DNA of 33,614 nucleotides. Origin: Desulfobacterales bacterium (GTDB lineage: Bacteria > Desulfobacterota > Desulfobacteria > Desulfobacterales > JANQIE01). Under the pieces are notes generated by a model. It ran no database searches. It saw nothing but the letters and a program-made list of their open reading frames with translations, and had not been told where the DNA came from. The stretch is from assembly GCA_028282295.1 (NCBI GenBank), contig JANQIE010000300.1, positions 1-33,614 on the forward strand, read 5' to 3'. This document shows, in pieces, positions 1 through 8,094 of this stretch. Position 1 is the first letter of the stretch; every line of letters starts with the position of its first letter. The translations under genes were made by a program, and so were the position numbers.

Positions 1-2
1 GC

Positions 3-674
3 ACGGCCTTTTTGAATTTACCAGCCGGCGTTCATGGAGGGGGCGGACGAGCAATGCGACCGGTTCGCGCCTGGCGCACCAGTATGGTAAGAGCAAAGAA
101 CCAGCTTGCCAGCAAAATGACTGTTGAAGCGAAACGAGGATTTAGGGTAATAAATAAAGCAATAGGTAAGCTGAATTCGAATAAGGATGCCGTTGTTGAT
201 CCAAGATTGAGATCTAATCTAATCAATCCTAAAGTCAGCGTGAACTCGACACCGAGGGCGTTAGCCAAAGAAGCGCTCAATGCTGAGGAAGCCCTTGCAC
301 TTGAATTGCGACAGTTGCAGAAAACTGCAAAACGTCAAATTGTACCTGACTCAAAGAACTTAGCGGACCCCAAAAACATCAGATTCACTCAGGATAGTAT
401 CAAGAATGCTTTTAAAGATAAGCGAAAACTGCAGTCACTTATCGATGGTTTGAAAGCTGGAAAAGTTACTGCTGATGATATACCAGCAATCCGTGTCTTT
501 GAAAAGGATGGAAAAATTTTCTCTTTGGACAACCGGCGTCTAAAAGCCTTTCAAGTGGCTGGTGTTCCAATACGAACCGTCCCAGCTACCCCGCAAGAAA
601 TTGTCAATGAAGCTTGGAAAATGACTACTAAAACAGATGGCTTAACTATTAAGGTTCGAGGCGGAGGATTGTAA
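3..674 (+). CDS. C-terminal part of a polymorphic toxin with ParB-like tip domain (5' end probably outside window)
   Basis: The frame is open to the left edge of the window, so the gene probably begins upstream; a TTG at 12 and an ATG at 54 are the only starts inside, and neither has a well-spaced ribosome site. The first ~110 residues are basic, low in recognisable motifs and linker-like. The last ~100 residues resemble the ParB/sulfiredoxin-like domain used as a toxin tip in polymorphic toxin systems: a segment beginning IRFTQDSI, then a DIPAIRVFEKDGK strand pair and a conserved SLDNRRLKAFQ block, ending with a glycine-rich tail. A one-base gap separates it from a small acidic gene of the DUF7660 type, the usual toxin-immunity order. 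The base composition is much more AT-rich than the rest of the window, which suggests transfer. Whether the missing N-terminus is Rhs, a secreted filament or another carrier cannot be seen. Nuclease activity is inferred from the fold only. Confidence 0.6.
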   Translation, partial: TAFLNLPAGVHGGGGRAMRPVRAWRTSMVRAKNQLASKMTVEAKRGFRVINKAIGKLNSNKDAVVDPRLRSNLINPKVSVNSTPRALAKEALNAEEALALELRQLQKTAKRQIVPDSKNLADPKNIRFTQDSIKNAFKDKRKLQSLIDGLKAGKVTADDIPAIRVFEKDGKIFSLDNRRLKAFQVAGVPIRTVPATPQEIVNEAWKMTTKTDGLTIKVRGGGL

Positions 675-675
675 A

Positions 676-924
676 ATGTCAGTAGGCCCTGAAAATATAG
701 CAACAAGAGAGGATTTAGTGAAATTCATTCAGTCATTGGCAAACGAATCGTCTTCTGCCTCGAGCAATTGGGAGAACGAAGACTTACCATCATTTTTGGA
801 GGCAATGGCTGCCTGGATAGAAGATATGGATGGATATTACCAAAATCAGGGAGAGCCAACACCCAACCAGCCCTCCTGGAAAACAATAGGGGAAATTCTT
901 AAAGCTGCGACAATATATGAATAG
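676..924 (+). CDS. DUF7660-family protein, probable immunity protein
   Basis: Small acidic protein of 82 residues. The pattern of an N-terminal TREDLVKFIQSL helix, a WENEDLPSFLEAMAAW block, EDMDGYY and a C-terminal PSWKTIGEILKAATIYE matches the DUF7660 family as I know it, and the length is the full family length. The ATG follows the toxin stop by one base, with GGAGG about ten bases upstream lying inside the end of the toxin gene, so the two are translationally coupled. Family members are frequently encoded directly downstream of polymorphic toxin tips, so an immunity role against the upstream ParB-like domain is the natural inference; it has not been shown from the sequence itself. Confidence 0.7.
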   Translation: MSVGPENIATREDLVKFIQSLANESSSASSNWENEDLPSFLEAMAAWIEDMDGYYQNQGEPTPNQPSWKTIGEILKAATIYE

Positions 925-925
925 C

Positions 926-956
926 AGTTCCGGTGCCACGATACACGATAGAAAAA
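926..956 (+). repeat. Short AGTTCCGG...ACGATA motif, copy 1
   Basis: Begins two bases after the immunity gene stop with AGTTCCGGTGCCACGATACA. A degenerate second copy lies just behind the next gene at 1541. Strings of this kind commonly border small inserted cassettes in other genomes, so it may mark a cassette junction. The remaining sequence up to 1109 has no convincing gene; a short open stretch near 993-1050 was looked at but matches nothing I can name. Confidence 0.35.
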
Positions 957-1109
957 ATTATTCTTTGATGACCGTTTTTATTTTTAGGTGGAAGCCTTCA
1001 GCGTCGATTTAACGGGCATCACTTACGATAGTGAGGGCAGAGCGCGATTGTAGCGTTGGAGGGGATAGGGGAGAGCGTTTTTTTTAGACAAGGACGAGTA
1101 GGATTCAAA

Positions 1110-1529
1110 ATGAGTAGTTTTTCAAAAGTGTTTGGTGCGAAAGCTCGTATTTATCTGAAGACCAATCTCGATATTCAACAGCTGTCTGATGTACTGGCAA
1201 ATGGGCTAATGCTACCTGGAATTAATTTGGAAGCCGATGAATATCCGCCCCATGAAATCTTAGGCTCTTGTGAGGCACTGGGGTTTGAACTATGGTTAGA
1301 AAAATCTACTGAAATCGAAGGACTATCCTACTTGTTAAAAATCGAAACTGAAGATTGTTTAAACGAGTCTTTTAACGATCAAATGCATGATTTGTCGCCA
1401 TGGCTTGCAAGATATGTTTCAAAGATATGTGAAATTGATTCTTTCATACCATATGCAGAAGACCAAAAGGGACTACTATTCACTAAAGGACAAACTTCAG
1501 AGATAGACATTTCTGAATTAACAGAATGA
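1110..1529 (+). CDS. Small acidic protein of unknown family, candidate second immunity protein
   Basis: 139 residues if translation starts at the ATG at 1110, which has AGGA six bases upstream; a longer TTG start at 1056 would add 18 residues without a better ribosome site. The protein is soluble, with no signal peptide or membrane segment, and is rich in Glu and Asp. I do not recognise a family. Features are an N-terminal segment beginning FGAKARIYLKTNLD, a central GFELWLEKSTE strand pair and an aromatic segment around SPWLARYVSKICE. Size, charge, AT-rich composition and position behind a toxin-immunity pair fit an orphan immunity gene, the usual way such arrays grow, but this is context only. 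Confidence 0.5.
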   Translation: MSSFSKVFGAKARIYLKTNLDIQQLSDVLANGLMLPGINLEADEYPPHEILGSCEALGFELWLEKSTEIEGLSYLLKIETEDCLNESFNDQMHDLSPWLARYVSKICEIDSFIPYAEDQKGLLFTKGQTSEIDISELTE

Positions 1530-1540
1530 CCTGAAAGGAG

Positions 1541-1563
1541 TTCCGGAGACGATAGATAATTGT
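1541..1563 (+). repeat. Short AGTTCCGG...ACGATA motif, copy 2
   Basis: AGTTCCGGAGACGATAGATA begins about a dozen bases after the stop of the 139-residue gene and resembles the motif at 926. The two copies therefore sit at equivalent positions behind two consecutive small genes, as expected of repeated insertion junctions. Confidence 0.35.
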
Positions 1564-1619
1564 TGATTCGCATCGCGAAACCCATCCAATTCACTACCGC
1601 AGCCTGCGTTCGCACCCAT

Positions 1620-1648
1620 AAAAAAACCGGCCCCCGAAAGGGCCGGTT
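1620..1648 (-). terminator. Rho-independent terminator of the 1056-residue malectin protein gene
   Basis: Perfect 9-bp stem AACCGGCCC / GGGCCGGTT with a 6-base loop, followed on the minus strand by a run of seven T. It lies about 70 bases past the stop of the gene ending at 1718 and separates that unit from the toxin cassette on the other strand. Confidence 0.85.
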
Positions 1649-1717
1649 CATGCATGGCGATATTTGCCGAATGATTTGTTTCTGTTTGTCAGCCGTCAGC
1701 CGCCGCCCGACTGCAGC

Positions 1718-4700
1718 TTACAGGCCGAGAATCTCAATTGCGGCGATCTTCGGGTTTTCAACACCATGTTGAAATTCGATATTCATCTGCCCGTCAACCA
1801 CTGTGACTGTCGCGGTCTTGATCAGGGCGGCATCATGGCCGACTTCGCTGAAGATATCGAGATCATCCAGCACCAGGTCGCCTTCGACCAACACGTCGAA
1901 GACTCGCTGACCTACACCGGCCGTACCGCTATAGATGTCGGCAAAGTAGAGATTCACGCGGTACTGACCATCAGGCAGATCAAAGGCATACCTTAATTCC
2001 GAACCGCCGGCCTCGTCCCAACGTTCACTGCGAAACAGGGTGTCCGCCGTTGTACCGTCGATGGCGTCATTGGTCGAACTGACCCGTCCGGTATTGAAGC
2101 CGTAATCCGCTTCCCAAACATTACCGTCAGCATCGGTGTAAGCCGGACCGCCGGTGTTGACCCGAATCACGGTATCGTTCACCGGTTCGGGGGCCGGCGT
2201 GGTCGACATGATCTCGATTGCGGAGATTTTCGGATTTTCAACCCCATGGCGCAACTCGATGTCAAGACGGCCGTCGTTGACAACGACATCCAGGGTTTCC
2301 ACGAGAGCGGCGTTATGACCGACCTGCGCGTATATATCCAGGGCGTTCAGGACCAGTTCCCCTTCGGCCAGCACGTCGAAGACCCGCTCGCCGACACCGG
2401 CTGTGCCGGCGTAAATATTGGCGAAGTGCAGGTTGACCCGGTATTGACCGTCGGGCACATTAAAGCCGTAGGTCAGTTCCGCACCGCTGCCGTGGTCCCA
2501 GCGTTCGGTCTGGTAGAGATAGTCTTCTGAAGTGCCGCTGATCGGGCTGTTGACGGCATAGACCTGACCGGTGTTATACCCGGTGTCGGCCTGCCAGAGA
2601 TTCCCGTCGGCATCCACATACTCATCGCCCCCGGCGTTCACCCGCAGCAGCACATCACCGGCGGGAACAGCCGCAAATGTTACGTTGATCTGATGATCGG
2701 CGGCTATATCGCTGAAGGTATAACTGCTTACCGGCCCGATCGACTGGCCGTCCACCAGCACGTCTTCAACTTCGCACCGGGTATCGGGGATCAGGTTGAA
2801 CGTTACGGTTTCGCCGTAGACAACGCTGACAGCACCTGACGGAGCGATCGTGCCGTTTACGCCGGCATCGGCGGTGATGGTGAATGTATCCGGGGCAAAC
2901 TGCGCCAAAACCGTGTGCGGCGCACTGACGTCCGTAAAGGTATAGGATGTCACGGCCCCCACGGATTGGCCGTCCACCAGGATATCTTCGATATGATGAT
3001 TTGCTTCCGGCTCAAAGGTGAAGGTGCGGCTTTGGCCGTGAACAACGGTGGTATCGCCGGCAGGTGCAACCGTGCCGCCGGCGGTGGCGGACGCCGAGAT
3101 GACATAGGCGTTCGGCGCAAACGTCGCGTTGAGTGTGTGGTTGCCCGTAATCGCGTTAAAGGTGTAGGTGGTCACTGCGCCCACCGAAACGCCGTCCACG
3201 GTCACGTCAGCAACCTGGTAGTTGGTATCGGGGGTGATGGTGTACTGCTGCGAAGCCCCGTAGGGCAGTTGGATCGCGCCGGCCGGCGTTACCGTGCCGC
3301 CGACACCGGCACCGGAGGTAATGGTGTACGTATTCGGCGTAAAACTCGCGGCAATGGTGTGATTGCGGTCGACGTCGGTGAAGGTATATGTGGCTACGGC
3401 GCCGACCGAAACCCCGTCCACTGTCACATCGGCGATCTGATGGTTGGCATCGGCCGTAATGGTGTATTGCATGGTTCCACCGTAAGTTACCGGCTGGTCG
3501 CCTGCCGGTGAGATCACGCCGCCGCTGCCGGCAGTGGCCGAGAGTGTGTAAACATCGGCCGCGAAACTGGCGGCGATGGTGTGGTTTGAACTTACATTGC
3601 TAAAGGTATACGACGTCACCGCACCAACCGATTGACCGTCCACCGTGACATCGGCGACATGATAGTGGGCATTGGCAGTAATGCTGAAATTGTGATCGCT
3701 GCCGTAAGTCGCCTGGGTGGTCCCCGCCGGCGCAATGGTACCGCCGGTTCCGGCCGAAGCGGTCAACGCAAAGGCGTCAGGGTCCACCGTCACACTACAG
3801 GAATCGGTCGCCTGCAGATTGTCTTCATCATGGACGGTCAAAGCAAAGGTAAAGGTGGTGTTCCGGGTGACCGGCGGTACTACAAACCCGGCTTGCGCGC
3901 TCTGGGCATTGGTCAGGGTCACCGACGGACCGGCGGTCTGAGTCCACTGATAAGAAGTGATCGTGCCGTCCGGATCCGATGACTGGGAGCCATCCAGGTT
4001 GACGGTGGCCCCAACCGCGGCGGTAGTATCCGCGCCGGCAACAGCGACAGGCGCCTGCGGTTCGCCGGCAGTTGCCGGAACAATTTCGATGGCCGCGATT
4101 TTGGGATTTTCCACTCCTTGTAAAAATTCGATGTTCAGTTGACCGTCAAACACGTCTACCTGCGAGGTCTTGATCAGGGCGGCGTCATGGCCCACTTCGC
4201 TGTAAATATCGATGTTGTCAAACACCAGCTCACCTTCAATCCGCACATCGAACTGCCGCAGGCCGACACCGGCGGTGCCGTCATAGATATCAGCCAAATA
4301 AAGATTGACGGTGTATGAACCGTTGGGCACCGTGAACTGATACATCAGGTCGGGTGCATTGTCGTTGTCCCAGCGTTCGGTTTGAAACAACGGATCGTCT
4401 TCGGTGCCGCTTATCGGATCATTGGTGCTCCAGGTAATGCCGGTATTGAACCCGTAGTCCGCCAGCCACTGATTGCCGTTCACGTCGACGTAGTCATTGC
4501 CGCCCGCGTTCACCCGAATGGTCGCTTGACCGCCCGCGGTCGCTTGAAACATGACTTCGTTCGAATTGACACTTTCGTTGCCGCCGATATCGCAGGAACG
4601 AACAACAAAGTAATACGTCGCGCCGTCTTCAAGTTCGCTGATGGTGCAGGTGGTTTCGGTTCCGAGCCAGACCGGATTGGCAAAATCATAGGCTTGGCCG

Positions 4701-4888
4701 TCCCGGCGCTGGAACACCAGGTACCCGTCCAGATCAGATTCCTCACAAGGGTTCCAACCCAACGTAACCTGCGCGGCATGCGCCGGTTGCGGCAGGGCGG
4801 CGATTAAAACCAACAAAAAACACACGGACAGTGCGCGAAGAAAAAAACGTAAACAAGGTTTGGATAATAGTACTTTTATTTGGGCCAT
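1718..4888 (-). CDS. Secreted multidomain carbohydrate-binding protein: Fn3-like, malectin, PKD, five beta-repeats, two malectins
   Basis: 1056 residues. An N-terminal Sec signal peptide (basic start, long hydrophobic stretch, likely cut after AHA at about residue 38) is followed by a fibronectin-III-like domain (~40-120), a malectin domain (~125-270, with INV/RVNAGG and QTERWD-type motifs), a PKD domain (~275-370), five tandem ~74-residue beta-repeats (~372-742; each has a YG...ITxDxNxxVADVTVDGxxVG pattern like bacterial surface beta-repeats), then two more malectin domains (~748-890 and ~900-1056). Malectin and PKD domains bind carbohydrate or act as spacers, so this is probably a secreted or surface-attached glycan-binding protein. 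There is no C-terminal anchor or sorting signal. Start choice: ATG preceded by GGAAGG at seven bases. A sigma-54 promoter lies about 150 bases upstream and a terminator downstream, so it is transcribed as a single gene. Substrate is unknown. Confidence 0.85.
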   Translation of the reverse strand: MAQIKVLLSKPCLRFFLRALSVCFLLVLIAALPQPAHAAQVTLGWNPCEESDLDGYLVFQRRDGQAYDFANPVWLGTETTCTISELEDGATYYFVVRSCDIGGNESVNSNEVMFQATAGGQATIRVNAGGNDYVDVNGNQWLADYGFNTGITWSTNDPISGTEDDPLFQTERWDNDNAPDLMYQFTVPNGSYTVNLYLADIYDGTAGVGLRQFDVRIEGELVFDNIDIYSEVGHDAALIKTSQVDVFDGQLNIEFLQGVENPKIAAIEIVPATAGEPQAPVAVAGADTTAAVGATVNLDGSQSSDPDGTITSYQWTQTAGPSVTLTNAQSAQAGFVVPPVTRNTTFTFALTVHDEDNLQATDSCSVTVDPDAFALTASAGTGGTIAPAGTTQATYGSDHNFSITANAHYHVADVTVDGQSVGAVTSYTFSNVSSNHTIAASFAADVYTLSATAGSGGVISPAGDQPVTYGGTMQYTITADANHQIADVTVDGVSVGAVATYTFTDVDRNHTIAASFTPNTYTITSGAGVGGTVTPAGAIQLPYGASQQYTITPDTNYQVADVTVDGVSVGAVTTYTFNAITGNHTLNATFAPNAYVISASATAGGTVAPAGDTTVVHGQSRTFTFEPEANHHIEDILVDGQSVGAVTSYTFTDVSAPHTVLAQFAPDTFTITADAGVNGTIAPSGAVSVVYGETVTFNLIPDTRCEVEDVLVDGQSIGPVSSYTFSDIAADHQINVTFAAVPAGDVLLRVNAGGDEYVDADGNLWQADTGYNTGQVYAVNSPISGTSEDYLYQTERWDHGSGAELTYGFNVPDGQYRVNLHFANIYAGTAGVGERVFDVLAEGELVLNALDIYAQVGHNAALVETLDVVVNDGRLDIELRHGVENPKISAIEIMSTTPAPEPVNDTVIRVNTGGPAYTDADGNVWEADYGFNTGRVSSTNDAIDGTTADTLFRSERWDEAGGSELRYAFDLPDGQYRVNLYFADIYSGTAGVGQRVFDVLVEGDLVLDDLDIFSEVGHDAALIKTATVTVVDGQMNIEFQHGVENPKIAAIEILGL
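2650..3790 (-). repeat. Five tandem ~222-bp repeats coding for beta-repeat domains
   Basis: Within the 1056-residue protein, a unit of about 74 codons occurs five times in a row. Each unit keeps a GGTIAPAG-like turn, an HxIADVTVDG segment and a (S/T)YTF...HTIxAxF ending. The copies have diverged, so they are an old duplication. Confidence 0.75.
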
Positions 4889-5042
4889 TTATACACCTTC
4901 CAAATTTTATTCTACCTTGCAAAGCGCTCTGCATTTGGAAGATGCATCTGCTCTGCTCGGCGACCTTACTGCAGCGTTGCGTATTATCCTTGCGGACAAT
5001 TTGTTTTTTTCGGACTCCCGAAAATCGCAACGCCCATTGCCT

Positions 5043-5060
5043 GAGCAAAAGCAATGCCAC
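5043..5060 (-). promoter_or_regulatory. Sigma-54 (-24/-12) promoter for the 1056-residue malectin protein
   Basis: On the minus strand the sequence reads TGGCATTGCTTTTGCT. The GG (5058-5057) and GC (5046-5045) are exactly ten bases apart and the -12 box is TTTGCT, close to the sigma-54 consensus TGGCAC-N5-TTGCW. Transcription would start near 5034, giving a leader of about 146 bases before the ATG at 4888. Activation would need an enhancer-binding protein acting from further upstream. Confidence 0.7.
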
Positions 5061-5212
5061 CATAGCTACATTGTGACTTTTTTATAACACCAACATAGCT
5101 TACGTGCGGCTAAGTTATTGATATTTATTTTTATTCATAACTCAAAAAAAATCGGCAAAAAAATTTTAAACGGCGCCGGCGCCCCCTGATTTTGACCGGC
5201 CCAATGGACCAA

Positions 5213-5238
5213 AGGCCGTATGCATGCGCATACGGCCT
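5213..5238. other. Perfect hairpin, possible terminator of the aminotransferase operon
   Basis: An 11-bp perfect inverted repeat AGGCCGTATGC with a 4-base loop lies between the aminotransferase stop (5445) and the next promoter. On the minus strand it is followed only by TTTGG, so it is a weak candidate terminator or an RNA-end stabiliser. The rest of 4889-5444 is an AT-rich gene-free stretch that holds the sigma-54 promoter at 5043 and otherwise nothing I can name. Confidence 0.45.
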
Positions 5239-5444
5239 GAATTAAGATGTGGATAATATTAAAGATATTTCATCAGGCGGCCGCCAGGGAGGCTTGCAGC
5301 CACTGACAGGTAGTTGGCTTGGAATAAATTTACGAATTTTTTCAGCAGGTTAACAAACAATCAGCATAAAGCCCGCCAACGTGGTCGCATCCTTCTTATC
5401 TTTTCGTTTGCGGAAGGTTTATGATTAAGGATACAGTCATACGA

Positions 5445-6641
5445 TTACTGCTCGCGCAGCACCGTCGCAATAATTCGATACATGCGGTTACGGTCTGCAG
5501 CAGTAATGTATTCATGCACCGGCAGGGTCATGATGCGCTCGGATACCGCGTGGGCATTGGGATAGGACAAGGTGTTATCGACATAATCGGCTGCACCCGG
5601 CAGGACATTCAGCGGCAGGGGATAACTTCCGGTGGCGCCCAACCCCTGTTCCTTTAGAAGCACAAGCGCCCTGTCACGGCAAGCGGCGTTTTTGAATATC
5701 ATCGGAAAGCGCAACAACGCCGGATCGCTTAAATCCCCGGACGGAAGAAAATGAAAATGGTCTTTCAACCCGACCAGGGTCTCGCTGTAGCAGCGAACGA
5801 GCCGGGCCCGCATCGCTCCCAATGCCACATACCGTTTAACGAGCGTCGCCCCCAAGCGCAACGCCGGCACGGCCATTCGCTGCACACTGATCTCGGCATT
5901 GAAAACGGTCTCGCCGACCTTCAGCCACGGCAGACATTGAGGCAACCAAAAACTGCGCGGATGAAAAAACACCCGGTAGAGCACTAGTTTAGCCGCGTAC
6001 AGGCACCAGGGCACCGGCCCCGCCGGTGACGCCAGGGTCGCGTAAACCTCGGCCACGGCGGTTTCCATGGCCGGATTGTTGACCACCACCGCCCCGCCGC
6101 TGAGCAGGCTCAACGGTTTACCACGGCCAAAACTGTAAATCCCCAAGTCACCGGATAAACCCAAAGGGCCTTGGCCGGTCGTATTACCGAAGGCCTGGGC
6201 CGCGTCCTCCAACAGGTAGATTCTGTTTTGATCCGCAAAAGCCCTCAGCGCCTTCAAATCTTCGCTCAGACCGAAAAAATGGACCGCAATGATCGCCAGA
6301 GCATCGCGCACATCCCGGTCAGCCAGACTGTTCAGATCCATGCGGTAGTGTCCCGGTTGTAAATCACACAACACCGGTTGCAGCCCGGCCTTTAACACCG
6401 CCGCCAGGACCGAGGGGCAAGTGTACGCCGGCAGGATCACTTTTGTTTTGGACGCTGTGCGTTTGAACGCCTGCAAGGCGACCACCAGGGCCGCGCTGCC
6501 CGAGGAAACGGCAAACAGCCGTAGCCCGATGCGCCAGGTGTCCAGGAACATGCCCCGCGAAGCCCTCTTTTTAAAAATAGTCAACACCTCGCCGAGGGGA
6601 ATCGAATGGCCGACGGCGGGTAGCGTGCGCTGGATATTCAT
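5445..6641 (-). CDS. DegT/DnrJ/EryC1/StrS-family PLP-dependent aminotransferase
   Basis: 398 residues, normal length for the family. Visible fold-type I features: SSGSAAL for phosphate binding (~46-52), the LLEDAAQAFG block whose Asp146 contacts the pyridoxal nitrogen, and SFGRGKPLSLLSGG where Lys175 should form the Schiff base. Family members transfer amino groups to keto-sugar nucleotides, making amino sugars for O-antigen or capsule. Here the region around the lysine (GRGKPLS) differs from the usual S-x-x-K-N-L-x-x-GEGG, so it belongs to a divergent branch and the substrate cannot be named. It is the last gene of the minus-strand set, 17 bases after the SGNH hydrolase stop, and its ribosome site is weak. 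A role in supplying a modified sugar for the polysaccharide is inferred from the neighbours. Confidence 0.8.
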   Translation of the reverse strand: MNIQRTLPAVGHSIPLGEVLTIFKKRASRGMFLDTWRIGLRLFAVSSGSAALVVALQAFKRTASKTKVILPAYTCPSVLAAVLKAGLQPVLCDLQPGHYRMDLNSLADRDVRDALAIIAVHFFGLSEDLKALRAFADQNRIYLLEDAAQAFGNTTGQGPLGLSGDLGIYSFGRGKPLSLLSGGAVVVNNPAMETAVAEVYATLASPAGPVPWCLYAAKLVLYRVFFHPRSFWLPQCLPWLKVGETVFNAEISVQRMAVPALRLGATLVKRYVALGAMRARLVRCYSETLVGLKDHFHFLPSGDLSDPALLRFPMIFKNAACRDRALVLLKEQGLGATGSYPLPLNVLPGAADYVDNTLSYPNAHAVSERIMTLPVHEYITAADRNRMYRIIATVLREQ

Positions 6642-6658
6642 AGTAATCGTCCGTGTAT

Positions 6659-7468
6659 TTAACCAGTTTCATTGGCGTCCCCTTTCGTCATGGGGGTAGC
6701 GAGGACATCCTGCAAATAGGCGACTATCGCCGCGTAGCCTTGAACCGAAATGTGACTGCCGTCTTCTTGCGCATACCTGCGCTGTCGCAAAGCCCCCTCT
6801 TCTTCGGCCAGCAATTGCTGCAAATCGAGCACTTGCAGACTTTGGTCGGCGGCATAGGTTTTAAGCCAGGAATTGACCTCAAGCACGTGCCGATTGATAA
6901 ACGCCTGGTAGCTGGTTTTGCCCATCAATCCGGCGATCCAACCCACCACCCGCTCCTTGAAACCGCCGCGCGGTCCCATGGTCACTTCCGTCGCCAGAAT
7001 CGGCACGATCCCATTGGCTTGCGCCAAACGTACCATCTCCCGGTAACTCGTCTTGATCCGCTCAATGGCGGCCGGGATTTGCGCGCGGTCGGCACGGAAG
7101 ATATCGTTGATAAACCCCCACATGATCACGGCCTGCGGTTTTTGATCGATCACGTCGGTTTGAAAGCGGGCGAGCATTTCAAAAGACTGCTCCCCGCCAA
7201 CCCCTTTGTTCAGAATCGGCCGGCCGGCCACGGCGGCCAGTTCCAACCCCTCGGCATAGGACGCCCCGATCAACACGATACCGGGCCGGCGGGTCAGGCT
7301 TTGATTCGACTGCGACTTGGATGCCATCTCGACTCCTTTGTGTAAGAAGTGGTTGTCGGCCGTTACCGCCGAAACGCCAAGCAAAACGGCGGCCAGCACG
7401 CCGCCCCAGATAATCATGCGCCTCAAACCGATTTCGCCGATTGCGGCGGTTCGAACATTTACCGTCAT
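6659..7468 (-). CDS. SGNH/GDSL-family hydrolase, membrane-anchored or secreted
   Basis: 269 residues from the ATG at 7468, chosen because AGGAG sits seven bases upstream; the longer open frame (to 7522) would overlap the phosphatase gene. An N-terminal hydrophobic segment (~residues 18-38) acts as signal or anchor. SGNH blocks are all present: block I IVLIGASYAEG with Ser70, block II NKGVGGEQS, block III WGFINDIF with Asn121, and block V DGSHIS with Asp236 and His239. Such enzymes in polysaccharide loci act as O-acetyl esterases or acyl transfer partners in the periplasm. It lies 14 bases after the tyrosine phosphatase gene, so it is in the same operon. The substrate is not visible. Confidence 0.8.
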   Translation of the reverse strand: MTVNVRTAAIGEIGLRRMIIWGGVLAAVLLGVSAVTADNHFLHKGVEMASKSQSNQSLTRRPGIVLIGASYAEGLELAAVAGRPILNKGVGGEQSFEMLARFQTDVIDQKPQAVIMWGFINDIFRADRAQIPAAIERIKTSYREMVRLAQANGIVPILATEVTMGPRGGFKERVVGWIAGLMGKTSYQAFINRHVLEVNSWLKTYAADQSLQVLDLQQLLAEEEGALRQRRYAQEDGSHISVQGYAAIVAYLQDVLATPMTKGDANETG

Positions 7469-7482
7469 AGTTGCACTCCTTT

Positions 7483-8067
7483 TCAAGACCGGGATAGTTG
7501 CGCCAGCAACCCGTCGACACATCTTTCAATTCTCTCAAAACACTGCGTATACTGCGCCAACGGTTTACCATACGGATCCTCGATATGGTAGCGGGCCCAC
7601 CCCGGATACATTTTGCGTGACCCGTTTTCAAAAACGGCTAGTAAAAATAACTTATCAATATGCGCCGGAAACCGGTCGCGCAATTCAGCGACCTGCCCCG
7701 GCTCCATGGCCAGAACCATGTCCGCGGCCCGGACTTCTTCCTCGGTCACCTGGGTGGGCGCATGGGGATCCAAATCGACGCCACGCTGTCCGGCAGCGGC
7801 AATGGCGGTGTCGGGCGATTGCTTCGCCCGAACCAGCAGCCCGGCGGACGCAATACGCAGTCGCGGCGTCGCTTCGGTTTGCGCCACCCGGCGCACACCA
7901 TAGTGATGAGCATAGGCACTGCGGCAGATATTGCCCAGGCAGATGAACAAAAGGCGTTGCGGATCTTTGGGAATAGCCGGTGTTTTCATGGTTTGCCCGT
8001 AAAAAGTCCAAAAAAAGTCGCGTAAATACCCCTTAACCAGTTTCTTCAACACACGTCTGACAATCAT
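7483..8067 (-). CDS. Low-molecular-weight protein-tyrosine phosphatase (Wzb-like)
   Basis: 194 residues, about 40 longer than the usual ~150 because of a basic N-terminal extension; an internal ATG at residue 27 would give a more typical length. The P-loop signature is at FICLGNICRS with Cys43 nucleophile and Arg49, and the catalytic Asp is in the IEDPYG motif (Asp164). Family members remove phosphate from tyrosines of BY-kinases that control polysaccharide chain assembly. No tyrosine kinase (Wzc) is present in the window, so its partner must lie elsewhere. The chosen ATG has GAGG six bases upstream. It sits 27 bases after the glycosyltransferase and is presumably co-transcribed with it. Confidence 0.88.
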   Translation of the reverse strand: MIVRRVLKKLVKGYLRDFFWTFYGQTMKTPAIPKDPQRLLFICLGNICRSAYAHHYGVRRVAQTEATPRLRIASAGLLVRAKQSPDTAIAAAGQRGVDLDPHAPTQVTEEEVRAADMVLAMEPGQVAELRDRFPAHIDKLFLLAVFENGSRKMYPGWARYHIEDPYGKPLAQYTQCFERIERCVDGLLAQLSRS

Positions 8068-8094
8068 GCGAATCCTCGAACAGAAGTAAAAAAA

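Noticed and set aside
993..1050. Short open stretch that might be a remnant of an Rhs-type gene
   Set aside because: Only about 20 codons with no diagnostic motif; cannot be told from chance.
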